A stretch of DNA of 62,962 nucleotides, taken from contig CADAWC010000038.1 of assembly GCA_902791475.1 (NCBI GenBank), forward strand, positions 1 through 62,962. Reading direction: 5' to 3'. Positions 8,010-16,287 of the stretch are shown piece after piece. The position numbers were made by a program, and so were the translations under genes. Each line of letters opens with the position of its first letter. Position 1 is the stretch's first letter. The notes under the pieces were generated by a model, which saw only the letters and a list, made by a program, of their open reading frames with translations, ran no database searches and was not told the DNA's origin. The DNA is from Fibrobacter succinogenes (GTDB lineage: Bacteria > Fibrobacterota > Fibrobacteria > Fibrobacterales > Fibrobacteraceae).

Positions 8010-9989
8010 ATGTCCAGTTTTTATTATTATTTATATGAATTTTTCTGTGTTGGTATGATGATTAAACAGCTTTTCAAAAATCCGTTTATCTTGATTACGT
8101 CTGTGGCTTTTTTGCTGCAGACGATTATGCTTGTCCTGTTCTATGCGTTGCCGGATCCGCTTGGGCTTTCGATGTCCGAGATGTTTGCGGGAAAGACCAT
8201 TTGGCAAATTTTCATGGCGTATGGCGCAATTCTCGTGATGTCTTCCATCTTCACGTTCTTGAAGAGTCCGCGGGCGCTTGCGGTATTTTACGTTATTTAC
8301 TTTTTCTTTGCTATTGCGGACTACGAAATTTTCCGCTTCAACCATCAGCGCCTTTCGTATTCGTTTATTCGTACCTATTTCCATTTTTCAAATATCACGG
8401 ATGCAACGACGGTCTCGACGCTTGGTGGCGATGGTTTTGGAACGGTTTTGTGGGTTGGACTTATTTTCCTCATTTTGGCGGGTGGCATCGCATTTTGTGT
8501 GACGTATTCCATGCGTCAAAAGCGCATGACGATGGCTCAAATTGCGATTGCACAAAAGCCGAACAAGAGAATTGCAGTCACGATGCTCTCTTCGGGAATT
8601 GTCCTTTCTATTATTCCGTTATTTTTGTTCATTATTGGCGCTCGTGGCGTTACGAATTTCCCGTTTCAAATCGATTGGCGTTTTACGCTCGGAAAGTACA
8701 CGCTTACAGCTCCGGTGTTGCATATTGCAGGGCTTGAAACGTTTGAATTTTTCCGTGATGGCTATTCTATTACAGATGAACTTGTTCGTGACCTGGACGC
8801 TTTTTTGCCTGCCGATTTTGCGGGTGCTCGCTCGGATAAAAACTACCCTGGATATCGTAAAGCTCCGACACACGAATACAAGGCAACGCGTCCGTATAAC
8901 ATCGTCTTTATATTCGGTGAATCCTATAAAGGCCGTGTGCTGAATCAAATGCTCGAAGGCGATACCACGATAGCGCCTGCTTTGTGGAAAATGGCGAATG
9001 TGGGTGGGCTTTGGTTCAAGAATGCGTTCAGCGGAAGCTATCCTACGGTTCGCGGCACGACTTCGGCTTATCTCGGATTCCCTTCGCACCCGAATCGCGA
9101 TGTGCCTGCGTTCTATGCCTCGAATCACTTCAAGGGATTTCAGGAATTTTTGACAAATTATCATCGCGCGTACGTGACGGTTTCAAATCCGGTATTTGAC
9201 CATACGTTACCTTTTGTGGAACGTTTTTATGGCAATAACTGGCGTGTGATTGAAAACCCGAAAATTCCGGGAACTTCAGACAGCTTAGGCATGGATTTGG
9301 CGATTGAAATGCTCAAGACGATGCCAACGGATAGCGCTTGGTTCTTGGCGGCAAATACGATAGCGACCCACATTCCGTTCTACGGTTACCCGGATAGTTA
9401 CGCTGCCAAGCCCGAAGATGCGATGGTGCGTTTCAAGAATGCATTACGTTATACGGATGAACAGATGGGTCGATTCTTCGAAGCGCTTTATGCAAGGCCT
9501 GATTTTGACCGGACGGTAGTATTTGTTGTTGGTGACCACGATACACCTGTGGATTCCATTGACTATAAGGTTCCTCAACCGCTTGGTGTTTCTGCGGCGC
9601 AGATTTTTATGGGGATTTTCTCTGCAGACACAAACCTCTTTAAAGGTCTTGAAATTCGTGAAGATGTGGCATCGCAATTGGATATTGGCCCTACGGTTCT
9701 CGATTTGGCGCAAGTCCGCGCTCCAAACCATTTTTGGGGTTACGACTTGCTTACCAAAAAACGCCCGGCAGAACAGCCTGCGCTATTTTACACGCAGAAC
9801 GCCTATTATCTCGGTTTCCGCGATTCCGTGTTGACGGGAGGCTTGGAATCCGATGAAGTGTATAAAGGGAAAAACGGCTCATTTGAGCATGTTTCGGATT
9901 CCTTGTCGCTTAAGTGGAAGGCGCATGCCGTTGGTGCAAGCAAAGTTTTGCGTTCGCTTTTGCGTAACGACAATATGCTGCCCCATTAA
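8010..9989 (+). CDS. LtaS-type membrane sulfatase-fold phosphotransferase
   Basis: Up to 659 residues. The N-terminal 250 residues contain about five hydrophobic segments, then an extracytoplasmic alkaline-phosphatase/sulfatase domain from about residue 290. Motifs seen: NIVFIFGES (metal-binding Glu region), SGSYPTVRGTTSAYLG (candidate Thr nucleophile) and VVGDHDTP near 505 (metal-binding DH). This layout belongs to the LTA synthase / phosphoglycerol or phosphoethanolamine transferase group. In a Gram-negative host the likely job is modifying an envelope glycan or lipid. The start is uncertain: ATG 8010 has a weak AGGG, while MMIKQLF (8055/8058) is equally plausible. The stop is 78 bp before the MMPL gene. 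Confidence 0.85.
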   Translation: MSSFYYYLYEFFCVGMMIKQLFKNPFILITSVAFLLQTIMLVLFYALPDPLGLSMSEMFAGKTIWQIFMAYGAILVMSSIFTFLKSPRALAVFYVIYFFFAIADYEIFRFNHQRLSYSFIRTYFHFSNITDATTVSTLGGDGFGTVLWVGLIFLILAGGIAFCVTYSMRQKRMTMAQIAIAQKPNKRIAVTMLSSGIVLSIIPLFLFIIGARGVTNFPFQIDWRFTLGKYTLTAPVLHIAGLETFEFFRDGYSITDELVRDLDAFLPADFAGARSDKNYPGYRKAPTHEYKATRPYNIVFIFGESYKGRVLNQMLEGDTTIAPALWKMANVGGLWFKNAFSGSYPTVRGTTSAYLGFPSHPNRDVPAFYASNHFKGFQEFLTNYHRAYVTVSNPVFDHTLPFVERFYGNNWRVIENPKIPGTSDSLGMDLAIEMLKTMPTDSAWFLAANTIATHIPFYGYPDSYAAKPEDAMVRFKNALRYTDEQMGRFFEALYARPDFDRTVVFVVGDHDTPVDSIDYKVPQPLGVSAAQIFMGIFSADTNLFKGLEIREDVASQLDIGPTVLDLAQVRAPNHFWGYDLLTKKRPAEQPALFYTQNAYYLGFRDSVLTGGLESDEVYKGKNGSFEHVSDSLSLKWKAHAVGASKVLRSLLRNDNMLPH

Positions 9990-10054
9990 TCTCTGTTTTC
10001 CGCTGTTCGTCGGAATTTGGCGAGGGCTTCGTGCGAATGTTGTAAGAATATTAA

Positions 10055-10067
10055 TATATTTCTACGC
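10055..10067 (+). promoter_or_regulatory. -10 box seven bases before the MMPL start
   Basis: TATATT at 10055-10060 followed by TCTACGC and then ATG at 10068. There is no Shine-Dalgarno. The spacing predicts transcription starting at or next to the start codon. Confidence 0.45.
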
Positions 10068-12701
10068 ATGAATACGAAAAAGTCGTTTGCCGAAAAATTC
10101 TCACAGTGGTACATTCCGCTGATTTGCCGTCATAAATATGCGGCCTTAGCGTTTTATTTCTTCCTCGCTCTCCTCCTCGCGTTTCCGATTCTCGTGAAGC
10201 CGGGGTTGAAACTCGACGCTGACCTTTCGCACCTCTTGCCCGAAGATACGCCGAGTGTGAGGGCTCTCGAAGAATCTTATGAGCGTTTCGGTAGTACCGA
10301 CCGATTCATGATTGCCATCCAGAGCGAAAGCGTGGAGCTTGCCGCTGCTTTGCAGGATTCTATTCAGGATTACATCCACAAAAACTGGCAGGGCGATTTT
10401 GTCTCGACGCAGGTGGATAACGATAACCAGTTCTTCAAGGACAATGCGCTTTTGTACCTCCCGGTCAAGCACCTTGAAAACATCCGCGATAATCTCGAAG
10501 ACTTGCAGCTTGAAATTGGGCGCAAAAATGGTCCGCTCGTTGTCGACTTGCTCGGCGATGGTCCGACGGATTCTGCTAGTTCTGCAAACGGTGAAGCTAC
10601 TTCGAAAAAGGAACGCGTCTGGTTCGATGCAAATTTGCCGATGGAACTTGGTCTCCCCGAAGAAGCGGTGAGCGCATTCGATGCGTTCTTCAAGAAAAAT
10701 GCCCCTGCTGAAACCGAAACGGGTAAAAAGGAATGGAACCCGAAGGCTTACCTCCCGGATAGCCTGAAAAATCGTTTGATCGGTAGTCCGGAACCCGATA
10801 GCACAGGCAAAATTCTCTTTAACGCTGTCGTGAACGCGAAGTTGATTAAGCCCTCGACGGACTATGAATTTGTGACGAAAATTTTGGCAAAGACGGATGA
10901 ACTTTTGGCATTTTTCCGTAGCAAGCAATACCCGGTGCCGACCCGCTTTACGGTGGAAGGCACTTACGAAGGCTTAAAAGAAGTTGATGAAGTTGCGAAC
11001 GACAGTATCTTCTCGTTCGGCATTAGCCTTGTCTTGATTTTCCTCTTGACCGCATTCTTCTTCAGGAGTGTGAAGGGTCCGATTCTAGTGACCGGCTCTG
11101 TGCTTTACGCTTGCCTCCCGACGCTTGCTTTTACCGCACTTTTCTATGGCAAGTTGAATCCGTTTACGGTGTTTGTGGCGTCGATTATTTTGGGTATTGG
11201 TATTGACTACTCGATTCACATTTTGGGCAATGCGCAAAAACTTTTGAACAAGTACAGTTCTTTGGAAGAAGTTCTCGAAGAAACTCAGCACAAGATGCTC
11301 AAACCGTTCATCTTGGCAAGTTTCACGACGATTGCCGCGTTCCTCACGCTCTTGGTTGCACACTTCCGCGGATTCTATGAATTTGGCATTGTGGCATCGA
11401 TGGGTGTGCTCTTCAGTATGATGACATCTGTCCTCGTTTTGCCGGTCTTTGTCGCTTGCATGGGCGGTATTCCTGCGGCTCCGCAGAAGTCGCTTTTGCC
11501 GGATTCCTGGAGTGAACAGCGTATTTTCAGTTTCTTCAAGCATGCCGCTTTGATTGGCTTTGTGCTCGGTGCCGTAGCGCTCTGGTTTGCTCCGTATGTG
11601 GATTTTGAACACAACTTGAAGAACCTTCGCCGTGTGCATACGGATAAGGTAATTCCTGCGGCTGAACAGAAAATTTCGACCAAGGTCACTCGCGCGACAA
11701 ATCGTGCCGTGACCTCGACACCTGCGGCGGTAATGGGTTCCAAGGCCGAACAGCTTGACAAACTTTACGATACGTTGATGATTCGACTCCATGACGAGAA
11801 AGATCCGCTCTTAGGCAGTTTCCTTACGCTCAAGAGCTTTGTGCCGCCTGCAGATTCTCAGGAAAAGCGCCTTGAAGTCATCGAAGAAATTCGCGACTTG
11901 GTCGAAGCGAGAGTCTTTGACAAGGCGGAAGGCGATGATTCAACGAACGTGCAAACGCTTCGCAAATTGGCTCAAGTTGAAAAGCCGTTTACTGCCGAAG
12001 ATGTGCCTGCCTGGACGCTGGACCTCTTGCGCGAAAAGGATGGTACTTACGGTAAAATTGGCTTTATTTACGGCGACTTCCCGAGCTGGGATGCCCGTGC
12101 TTTGCACCGTTTCCAGGAACGCTATGGCAACTGGAACTTTGATGGCGAACGCTTGCGCACGTTCTCTTCGCAGTTCATTCTTTCGGACGTGATTGAATCG
12201 GTGAAGGCGGACAGCTTTAATTTGGCTTCGGTCATTGTGCTTGTCATTTTCCTCACGTTGATTGTTTCGTTCCGCAAGCCTTCGATGTTCTTGGCGGGAT
12301 GTGTCTCGTTTGGCATGGGAGCGCTCCTTACGCTTGGCCTCTTGGGAGCGTTAACGTACTTCTTTGAATTCGGAAAAATCAGCATCTACAACGTGATTGT
12401 GATTCCGATGACGCTGGGTATTGGCATTGATGCGACAATCCACTTTATTACGTCTTGGTGCTCGAAATCCAATGAAGGGATGAACCTTCGCCAGCTCTTT
12501 GACACAACGGGCCGTAATGTAATGGCGAGCTCAACGACGACGATTGCTGGCTTTGTGGGCTTCCTCTTTACGACGCATCGCGGCTTGCAGGGCATTGGTC
12601 ACCTCGCTTGCATTGGAATTTTCATGTTCCTTGTGACAAGTATAATTTTCTCGATGTATTTTTGCGGCTCCTGGCTTAAGAAAAAGGATGAAACGAAATA
12701 A
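10068..12701 (+). CDS. MMPL/RND-superfamily exporter
   Basis: 877 residues. Two sterol-sensing-like halves, each with a membrane segment followed by a large periplasmic domain and about five more membrane segments. The diagnostic proton-relay motifs appear in both halves: GIGIDYSIHILG near residue 380 and GIGIDATIHFITSW near 785. The two-half layout resembles HpnN/MmpL lipid exporters more than AcrB pumps; the cargo could be a lipid or glycolipid. The ATG at 10068 is chosen because the upstream residues (Cys-rich, MARASCECC) do not look like a membrane-protein start. It follows the LtaS-like gene in the same direction and precedes the aspartoacylase-like gene by 10 bp. Confidence 0.9.
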   Translation: MNTKKSFAEKFSQWYIPLICRHKYAALAFYFFLALLLAFPILVKPGLKLDADLSHLLPEDTPSVRALEESYERFGSTDRFMIAIQSESVELAAALQDSIQDYIHKNWQGDFVSTQVDNDNQFFKDNALLYLPVKHLENIRDNLEDLQLEIGRKNGPLVVDLLGDGPTDSASSANGEATSKKERVWFDANLPMELGLPEEAVSAFDAFFKKNAPAETETGKKEWNPKAYLPDSLKNRLIGSPEPDSTGKILFNAVVNAKLIKPSTDYEFVTKILAKTDELLAFFRSKQYPVPTRFTVEGTYEGLKEVDEVANDSIFSFGISLVLIFLLTAFFFRSVKGPILVTGSVLYACLPTLAFTALFYGKLNPFTVFVASIILGIGIDYSIHILGNAQKLLNKYSSLEEVLEETQHKMLKPFILASFTTIAAFLTLLVAHFRGFYEFGIVASMGVLFSMMTSVLVLPVFVACMGGIPAAPQKSLLPDSWSEQRIFSFFKHAALIGFVLGAVALWFAPYVDFEHNLKNLRRVHTDKVIPAAEQKISTKVTRATNRAVTSTPAAVMGSKAEQLDKLYDTLMIRLHDEKDPLLGSFLTLKSFVPPADSQEKRLEVIEEIRDLVEARVFDKAEGDDSTNVQTLRKLAQVEKPFTAEDVPAWTLDLLREKDGTYGKIGFIYGDFPSWDARALHRFQERYGNWNFDGERLRTFSSQFILSDVIESVKADSFNLASVIVLVIFLTLIVSFRKPSMFLAGCVSFGMGALLTLGLLGALTYFFEFGKISIYNVIVIPMTLGIGIDATIHFITSWCSKSNEGMNLRQLFDTTGRNVMASSTTTIAGFVGFLFTTHRGLQGIGHLACIGIFMFLVTSIIFSMYFCGSWLKKKDETK

Positions 12702-12711
12702 AGGATGATTT

Positions 12712-13620
12712 ATGAGTAAAATCAACACAATAGTCGTTGCGGGTGGAACGCATGGCAACGAACGCACGGGCGTGAGCCTGGTCGAAAAGTGGAAGGCTCA
12801 TCCTGAATGTTATAATACGCTTTGTAAATCGGCAAAAGTTGATATAGTGCTTGCGAATCCGGAGGCCGTGCGCCTCAATCGCCGTTATCGCGACCATGAT
12901 TTGAATCGCGCGTTTTCGCAGACATGCCTGGATGTGGCGGTAGAACCAGTGCAGTATGAATTTCGCCGCGCTCGTGAACTCAATAAGATTTATGGGCCCA
13001 AGGGCGAAAATACGCGCACCGACTTGATTCTGGATGTGCACAACACGGGCTCGAACATGGGCTATTGCCTAATCCTTTCGACACGTGATCCGTTTACGAT
13101 GAAGGCTTCGGCTGTGCTCACGCAAGAATTTGAGGATGCCTGGATTTATTACCAGCCCGAAGAACGTAGCGCTTCGCCGTACTTTGGAACGGTCGCCAAG
13201 GCCGATGTGTGCATTGAAATTGGCCCGCAGCAGCATGGAACGCTGAACGCCGCTATTTTTGAACGCTCCGAAAAGCTCGTGAAACGTTATCTGGAACTTG
13301 CGGAAGAATGGAACCGTGGCGAGTTGCAAAAGCGCGCTCCGATTCAAGTTGAAGTTTATACGCAATTACGTGACTTGGGCTATCCGAAACCGCAGGGCGG
13401 TGGCGCCATACAGGCGATGATCCACCCGGAATTGGATGGTCATGACTACCGTGAACTCAGACAAGGCGACAAGCTTTTCCGTACGTTCGATGGCAAGGAC
13501 ATCTTGTTTGAAGGCGAATCGGACGGCCGTAGCGTCTATCCGATTTTCATCAACGAACCCGCGTATTACGAAAAAGACATTGCCATGAGCCTCACCGTGA
13601 AAACCGTGGAAGAGTGGTGA
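12712..13620 (+). CDS. Aspartoacylase / succinylglutamate desuccinylase-family hydrolase
   Basis: 302 residues, the typical length of bacterial aspartoacylase-like M14-fold hydrolases. Zn-site motif GGTHGNERTG at 11-20, DLNRAF near 64, DVHNTGSNMG near 108 (third Zn ligand His) and EIGPQQHGT near 170 are visible. The family removes an acyl group from N-acyl amino acids such as N-acetylaspartate. Which acyl amino acid is used cannot be told. AAGGATG precedes the ATG by a few bases. It lies 10 bp after the MMPL gene and is probably cotranscribed. Confidence 0.88.
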   Translation: MSKINTIVVAGGTHGNERTGVSLVEKWKAHPECYNTLCKSAKVDIVLANPEAVRLNRRYRDHDLNRAFSQTCLDVAVEPVQYEFRRARELNKIYGPKGENTRTDLILDVHNTGSNMGYCLILSTRDPFTMKASAVLTQEFEDAWIYYQPEERSASPYFGTVAKADVCIEIGPQQHGTLNAAIFERSEKLVKRYLELAEEWNRGELQKRAPIQVEVYTQLRDLGYPKPQGGGAIQAMIHPELDGHDYRELRQGDKLFRTFDGKDILFEGESDGRSVYPIFINEPAYYEKDIAMSLTVKTVEEW

Positions 13621-13627
13621 GTTCGCA

Positions 13628-13660
13628 TTGTCATGCCGGACTCCGTTCTCTTTGACCACT
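13628..13660 (+). repeat. Degenerate family A repeat
   Basis: TGTCATGCCGGACTCCGTTC retains the family A left arm but the right arm is lost. It lies in the 288-bp spacer 13621-13908, which otherwise holds only a family B copy and short direct words, with no gene. Confidence 0.45.
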
Positions 13661-13806
13661 TAGAACTTTGACGCTTTGCGTCAGCATCTTCGGCTCAATC
13701 ATGACAGTCTGCAAGCAGCCTGTCGCGACACTCGCCTTGAATGCAACTAGTTCTTATGTGGTCATGATCCGCGAATGGGGACGGCATCGCCTTTTATTTA
13801 GAATTC

Positions 13807-13845
13807 GTCATCCTGGAGGGTGCGCAAGCGACCGATAGGATCCAG
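13807..13845 (+). repeat. Dispersed repeat, family B (CATCCTGGAGGG...GATAGGATCCAG)
   Basis: Starts GTCATCCTGGAGGG and ends CCGATAGGATCCAG. Closely similar copies are at 14683-14717 (inside the HAD reading frame) and, reversed, at 21880-21912; a degraded one is at 21937-21969. Confidence 0.65.
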
Positions 13846-13908
13846 TGAAGTCTTGTTTTGAATCGCAGATACTTTTCTACATTTATTGCGTAAAAACAGA
13901 GGTCTGAT

Positions 13909-14553
13909 ATGGCAGAAAATGAAGATGAATTGAAGTCTATCACGGGCGAAGAAAGCCTCAAGAATTTCATGGAAATGGTTCAAGAACTCAAGGAAAAACC
14001 TTGGGATTCCCGCTTGAACGACATTCTCGATGCGTTCGAAGACTTCTTGACAATCCGCCCTGAACCGCCGCAGTCATGGCAGGACAACTATGCCTCTAGC
14101 GGAAAGCAATTTGACTATTATCAGATTGTCTTGCCCGAAGATTTTCAGGACCCGTATGAAGACGACCTCGGAAACATTAATCGCTTGCGTGGTGAGTTTG
14201 CTCGCGTTCCGAGTACGATGGCTCTTGAACACGAACTCATTGGCCGCAATTACTTTATTTTTGAAAATGGACATGCGGAACCTATTCCTGCACCGCGTCC
14301 GATTTTGATGCTTGAAAGCAAAGATCGCGCCGATGACGAAGAACCGCAGGAAGGCGACATCACGTGGGATTGCTGCATATCGATTTTTGCGGATGGCAGC
14401 TACGTTGCTTACAATCTCGACCACGATGACGAAGAAGAACTCGGCGAAGACTTTAAGGTCGTTTTTGACAAGCACATCGATACGCTTTCGAAATTGCAGC
14501 TCGTGATTCCCGTAGAAGGCCGTGATTACGGCATCCTTCGTAGCGATGCGTAA
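13909..14553 (+). CDS. Acidic protein of unknown function
   Basis: 214 residues, strongly acidic (many Asp/Glu, for example DHDDEEELGEDF), with no signal peptide and no membrane segment. I recognise no domain. A GAGG motif about 9 bases before the ATG supports the start. The stop is 5 nt before the first start codon of the HAD gene, so the two are probably cotranscribed and may be coupled. Codon use resembles the neighbouring housekeeping genes, so this looks native. Confidence 0.8.
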   Translation: MAENEDELKSITGEESLKNFMEMVQELKEKPWDSRLNDILDAFEDFLTIRPEPPQSWQDNYASSGKQFDYYQIVLPEDFQDPYEDDLGNINRLRGEFARVPSTMALEHELIGRNYFIFENGHAEPIPAPRPILMLESKDRADDEEPQEGDITWDCCISIFADGSYVAYNLDHDDEEELGEDFKVVFDKHIDTLSKLQLVIPVEGRDYGILRSDA

Positions 14554-14558
14554 TCGCT

Positions 14559-15587
14559 ATGGATAAGTTTGAAACAGAAATCTATCTGCGTTACAAGCAA
14601 ATTATTGAATCGCAAAAGGCATGCTCCTTTACATGTCATCCCGGACTAGTTCCGGGATCTCCATTTCTTTGCAAAACTGAATTGTCATCCTGGAGGGCAC
14701 TGCCCGATAGGATCCAGAGCGATTCCTGTGCAGTCCCTCGCCATGTTTACATGGCAGATTTGCTGAACCGTTACGATGCTTTTTGCTTTGACGGTTACGG
14801 CACCCTCTACAATCGCGGAAGTTTTGTTTACCCTGGTGCGATGGAATGGTTCAAAATGCTTCGCCGTGCAGGTAAACATTTGCGCCTTGTGACAAACGCA
14901 GCCTCCGATGTCGATGAAGTTTTGGCGCGAGATGCGGACAAGCGCGGTTTTGACTTTTCGACGGAAGAAACGATTTCGTCGGGGAGCTTGCTTAAGGATT
15001 TGTGCGCAGAACTGCGAAGCCGAGGACTCAAATTGCGCGAAGTCTATTACATCGGTCGAGAAACGGGCAAGCATGTTTTGGAAGCTTGTGGGATAACTGC
15101 CGTTGCGATGGATGCAGAACCTGCCGAGCCGATTGTCGCTATTTCGTCTGCAAAAGACACGCCCGAAACGTATGCGCGTGCGGTCAAGATTTTGCAAAAG
15201 CCGGGCGCCATACTTCTTGTGCTCAACTCGGATGCCTGGGCTCCCAAAATTCCCGAAGAAAATGGCGTGACTGTGCGTGAACCTGTTTCTGGTGCGCTCT
15301 CGGAACGCTTGCGCCGTGATTCTATGTGCGATGCCAATGGAGGAAAAGGCTGTGCAACTTATTATTTGGGAAAGCCTTTCCCTGCTATTTGGGAGCGTGT
15401 AAAAGCTTCGCTTCCGCCAAATGCTCGCGTGCTGATGATTGGCGATACGCTTGGAACAGACGTGTATGGCGCAAAAATTGCGGGCTTTGATTCGGCGCTC
15501 GTTGTCGGTCGAAATGTGCCTGCCGAAGAACTTGAAGCCGATGAAAAGGCGCTAGGAATTAGGCCTGATTGGTATTTGGAATCGTAG
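14559..15587 (+). CDS. HAD-superfamily hydrolase (NagD-like) with repeat-derived N-terminal insertion
   Basis: 342 residues if read from 14559. The recognisable HAD domain begins at MADLLNRYDAFCFDGYGTLYN (ATG 14751). Motif I is FDGYGT, motif II is LVTNAA, and GKPFP with MIGDTLGTDVYGA supply motifs III/IV as in the NagD group. The usual second motif I Asp (DxD) is replaced by Tyr, as in haloacid-dehalogenase-type enzymes, so phosphatase activity is not assured. Residues about 25-55 are encoded by a family A repeat (CHPGLVPGSPF) and a family B repeat (SSWRALPDRIQS). Either the repeats were inserted in frame, or the true start is 14751. Neither start has a clear Shine-Dalgarno. Confidence 0.8.
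   Translation: MDKFETEIYLRYKQIIESQKACSFTCHPGLVPGSPFLCKTELSSWRALPDRIQSDSCAVPRHVYMADLLNRYDAFCFDGYGTLYNRGSFVYPGAMEWFKMLRRAGKHLRLVTNAASDVDEVLARDADKRGFDFSTEETISSGSLLKDLCAELRSRGLKLREVYYIGRETGKHVLEACGITAVAMDAEPAEPIVAISSAKDTPETYARAVKILQKPGAILLVLNSDAWAPKIPEENGVTVREPVSGALSERLRRDSMCDANGGKGCATYYLGKPFPAIWERVKASLPPNARVLMIGDTLGTDVYGAKIAGFDSALVVGRNVPAEELEADEKALGIRPDWYLES
14634..14662 (+). repeat. Family A repeat inside the HAD reading frame
   Basis: TGTCATCCCGGAC-loop-GTTCCGGGATCTCC. It is read in frame as CHPGLVPGSP. Confidence 0.75.
14683..14717 (+). repeat. Family B repeat inside the HAD reading frame
   Basis: TGTCATCCTGGAGGGC to CCCGATAGGATCCAG, read in frame as part of LSSWRALPDRIQS, 20 bp after the family A copy. 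Confidence 0.7.
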
Positions 15588-15657
15588 TTTGTATTTTGTT
15601 TTAATTGATTTGAATTTATTGAAAATTGTAAAATAAGTTAGTTTAATAGAAATAATA

Positions 15658-15686
15658 TTGACAAAATTGTTTGTTTTATCTATCCT
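15658..15686 (+). promoter_or_regulatory. Promoter of the AT-rich block
   Basis: -35 TTGACA (15658-15663), 17-bp spacer, -10 TATCCT (15681-15686), upstream of the gene at 15713. This is the best consensus promoter in the window besides that of rpsF. Confidence 0.65.
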
Positions 15687-15712
15687 TATCAAAAATAAGG
15701 AAATTAAAACAA

Positions 15713-16267
15713 ATGAAAAGAATGTTTTACATAATGTTTTTGTTTGTGATTTGTGCTCAAGCAAATGAAATATTTGATTTGGAATCTCAGTGCAATAAAG
15801 GTGAGCTGGGGTTAAAATCGTCTTCGTCTAAGAAAGCTTCCTCATCGTCTTCTGCAGCTGGATATAATCATTCTGAAATACCTTCTGCAAGTTGTAGTAT
15901 GTTGGTGACTAAACTTGCGCCGGGATTTAATTTTTCTGAAAAAGCTGGTGACCGATCTCAATTTTATTTCGATACTTTTTATGATGTTGTTTTAAATGGT
16001 GTAACGCTGAGAGTTCGTTTTTTTGTATGTGACGATGAAAAGGACTATAATGCAATACAGGCTGTTGTGCAAACTGCATATGCGACGCGTACCACTCTTT
16101 CGATAAATTTTGTCAACCCTCAAGTTAATGTGTTGAATTTTGATGAGTATGAAAATTTGAAAAATAAAGGAACCTTGGTTAAAACATGTTATTTTGCTCA
16201 TGATTTGACTCAGGCGGCGACAACACTCTATTGTCCGATTCAATCAATCCAATTGGGTTATAATTGA
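15713..16267 (+). CDS. Small secreted protein with Ser-rich linker
   Basis: 184 residues from ATG 15713. A signal peptide (MKRMFYIMFLFVICAQA) is followed by a poly-Ser linker around residues 33-47 and a globular C-terminal part of about 130 residues with four Cys. The start at 15713 fits the signal peptide and follows AAGGAA by about 8 nt; the longer frame from 15671 overlaps the -35/-10 promoter. It is AT-rich like the two genes that follow and is probably in one operon with them. I do not recognise the C-terminal domain. Confidence 0.78.
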   Translation: MKRMFYIMFLFVICAQANEIFDLESQCNKGELGLKSSSSKKASSSSSAAGYNHSEIPSASCSMLVTKLAPGFNFSEKAGDRSQFYFDTFYDVVLNGVTLRVRFFVCDDEKDYNAIQAVVQTAYATRTTLSINFVNPQVNVLNFDEYENLKNKGTLVKTCYFAHDLTQAATTLYCPIQSIQLGYN

Positions 16268-16287
16268 TTTTTTTTGAAAGTCGTATT

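Noticed and set aside
16264..16287. Earlier start of the heparinase-like gene at 16264
   Set aside because: It would place extra charged residues before the signal peptide and overlaps the previous stop; ATG 16288 gives a normal signal peptide.
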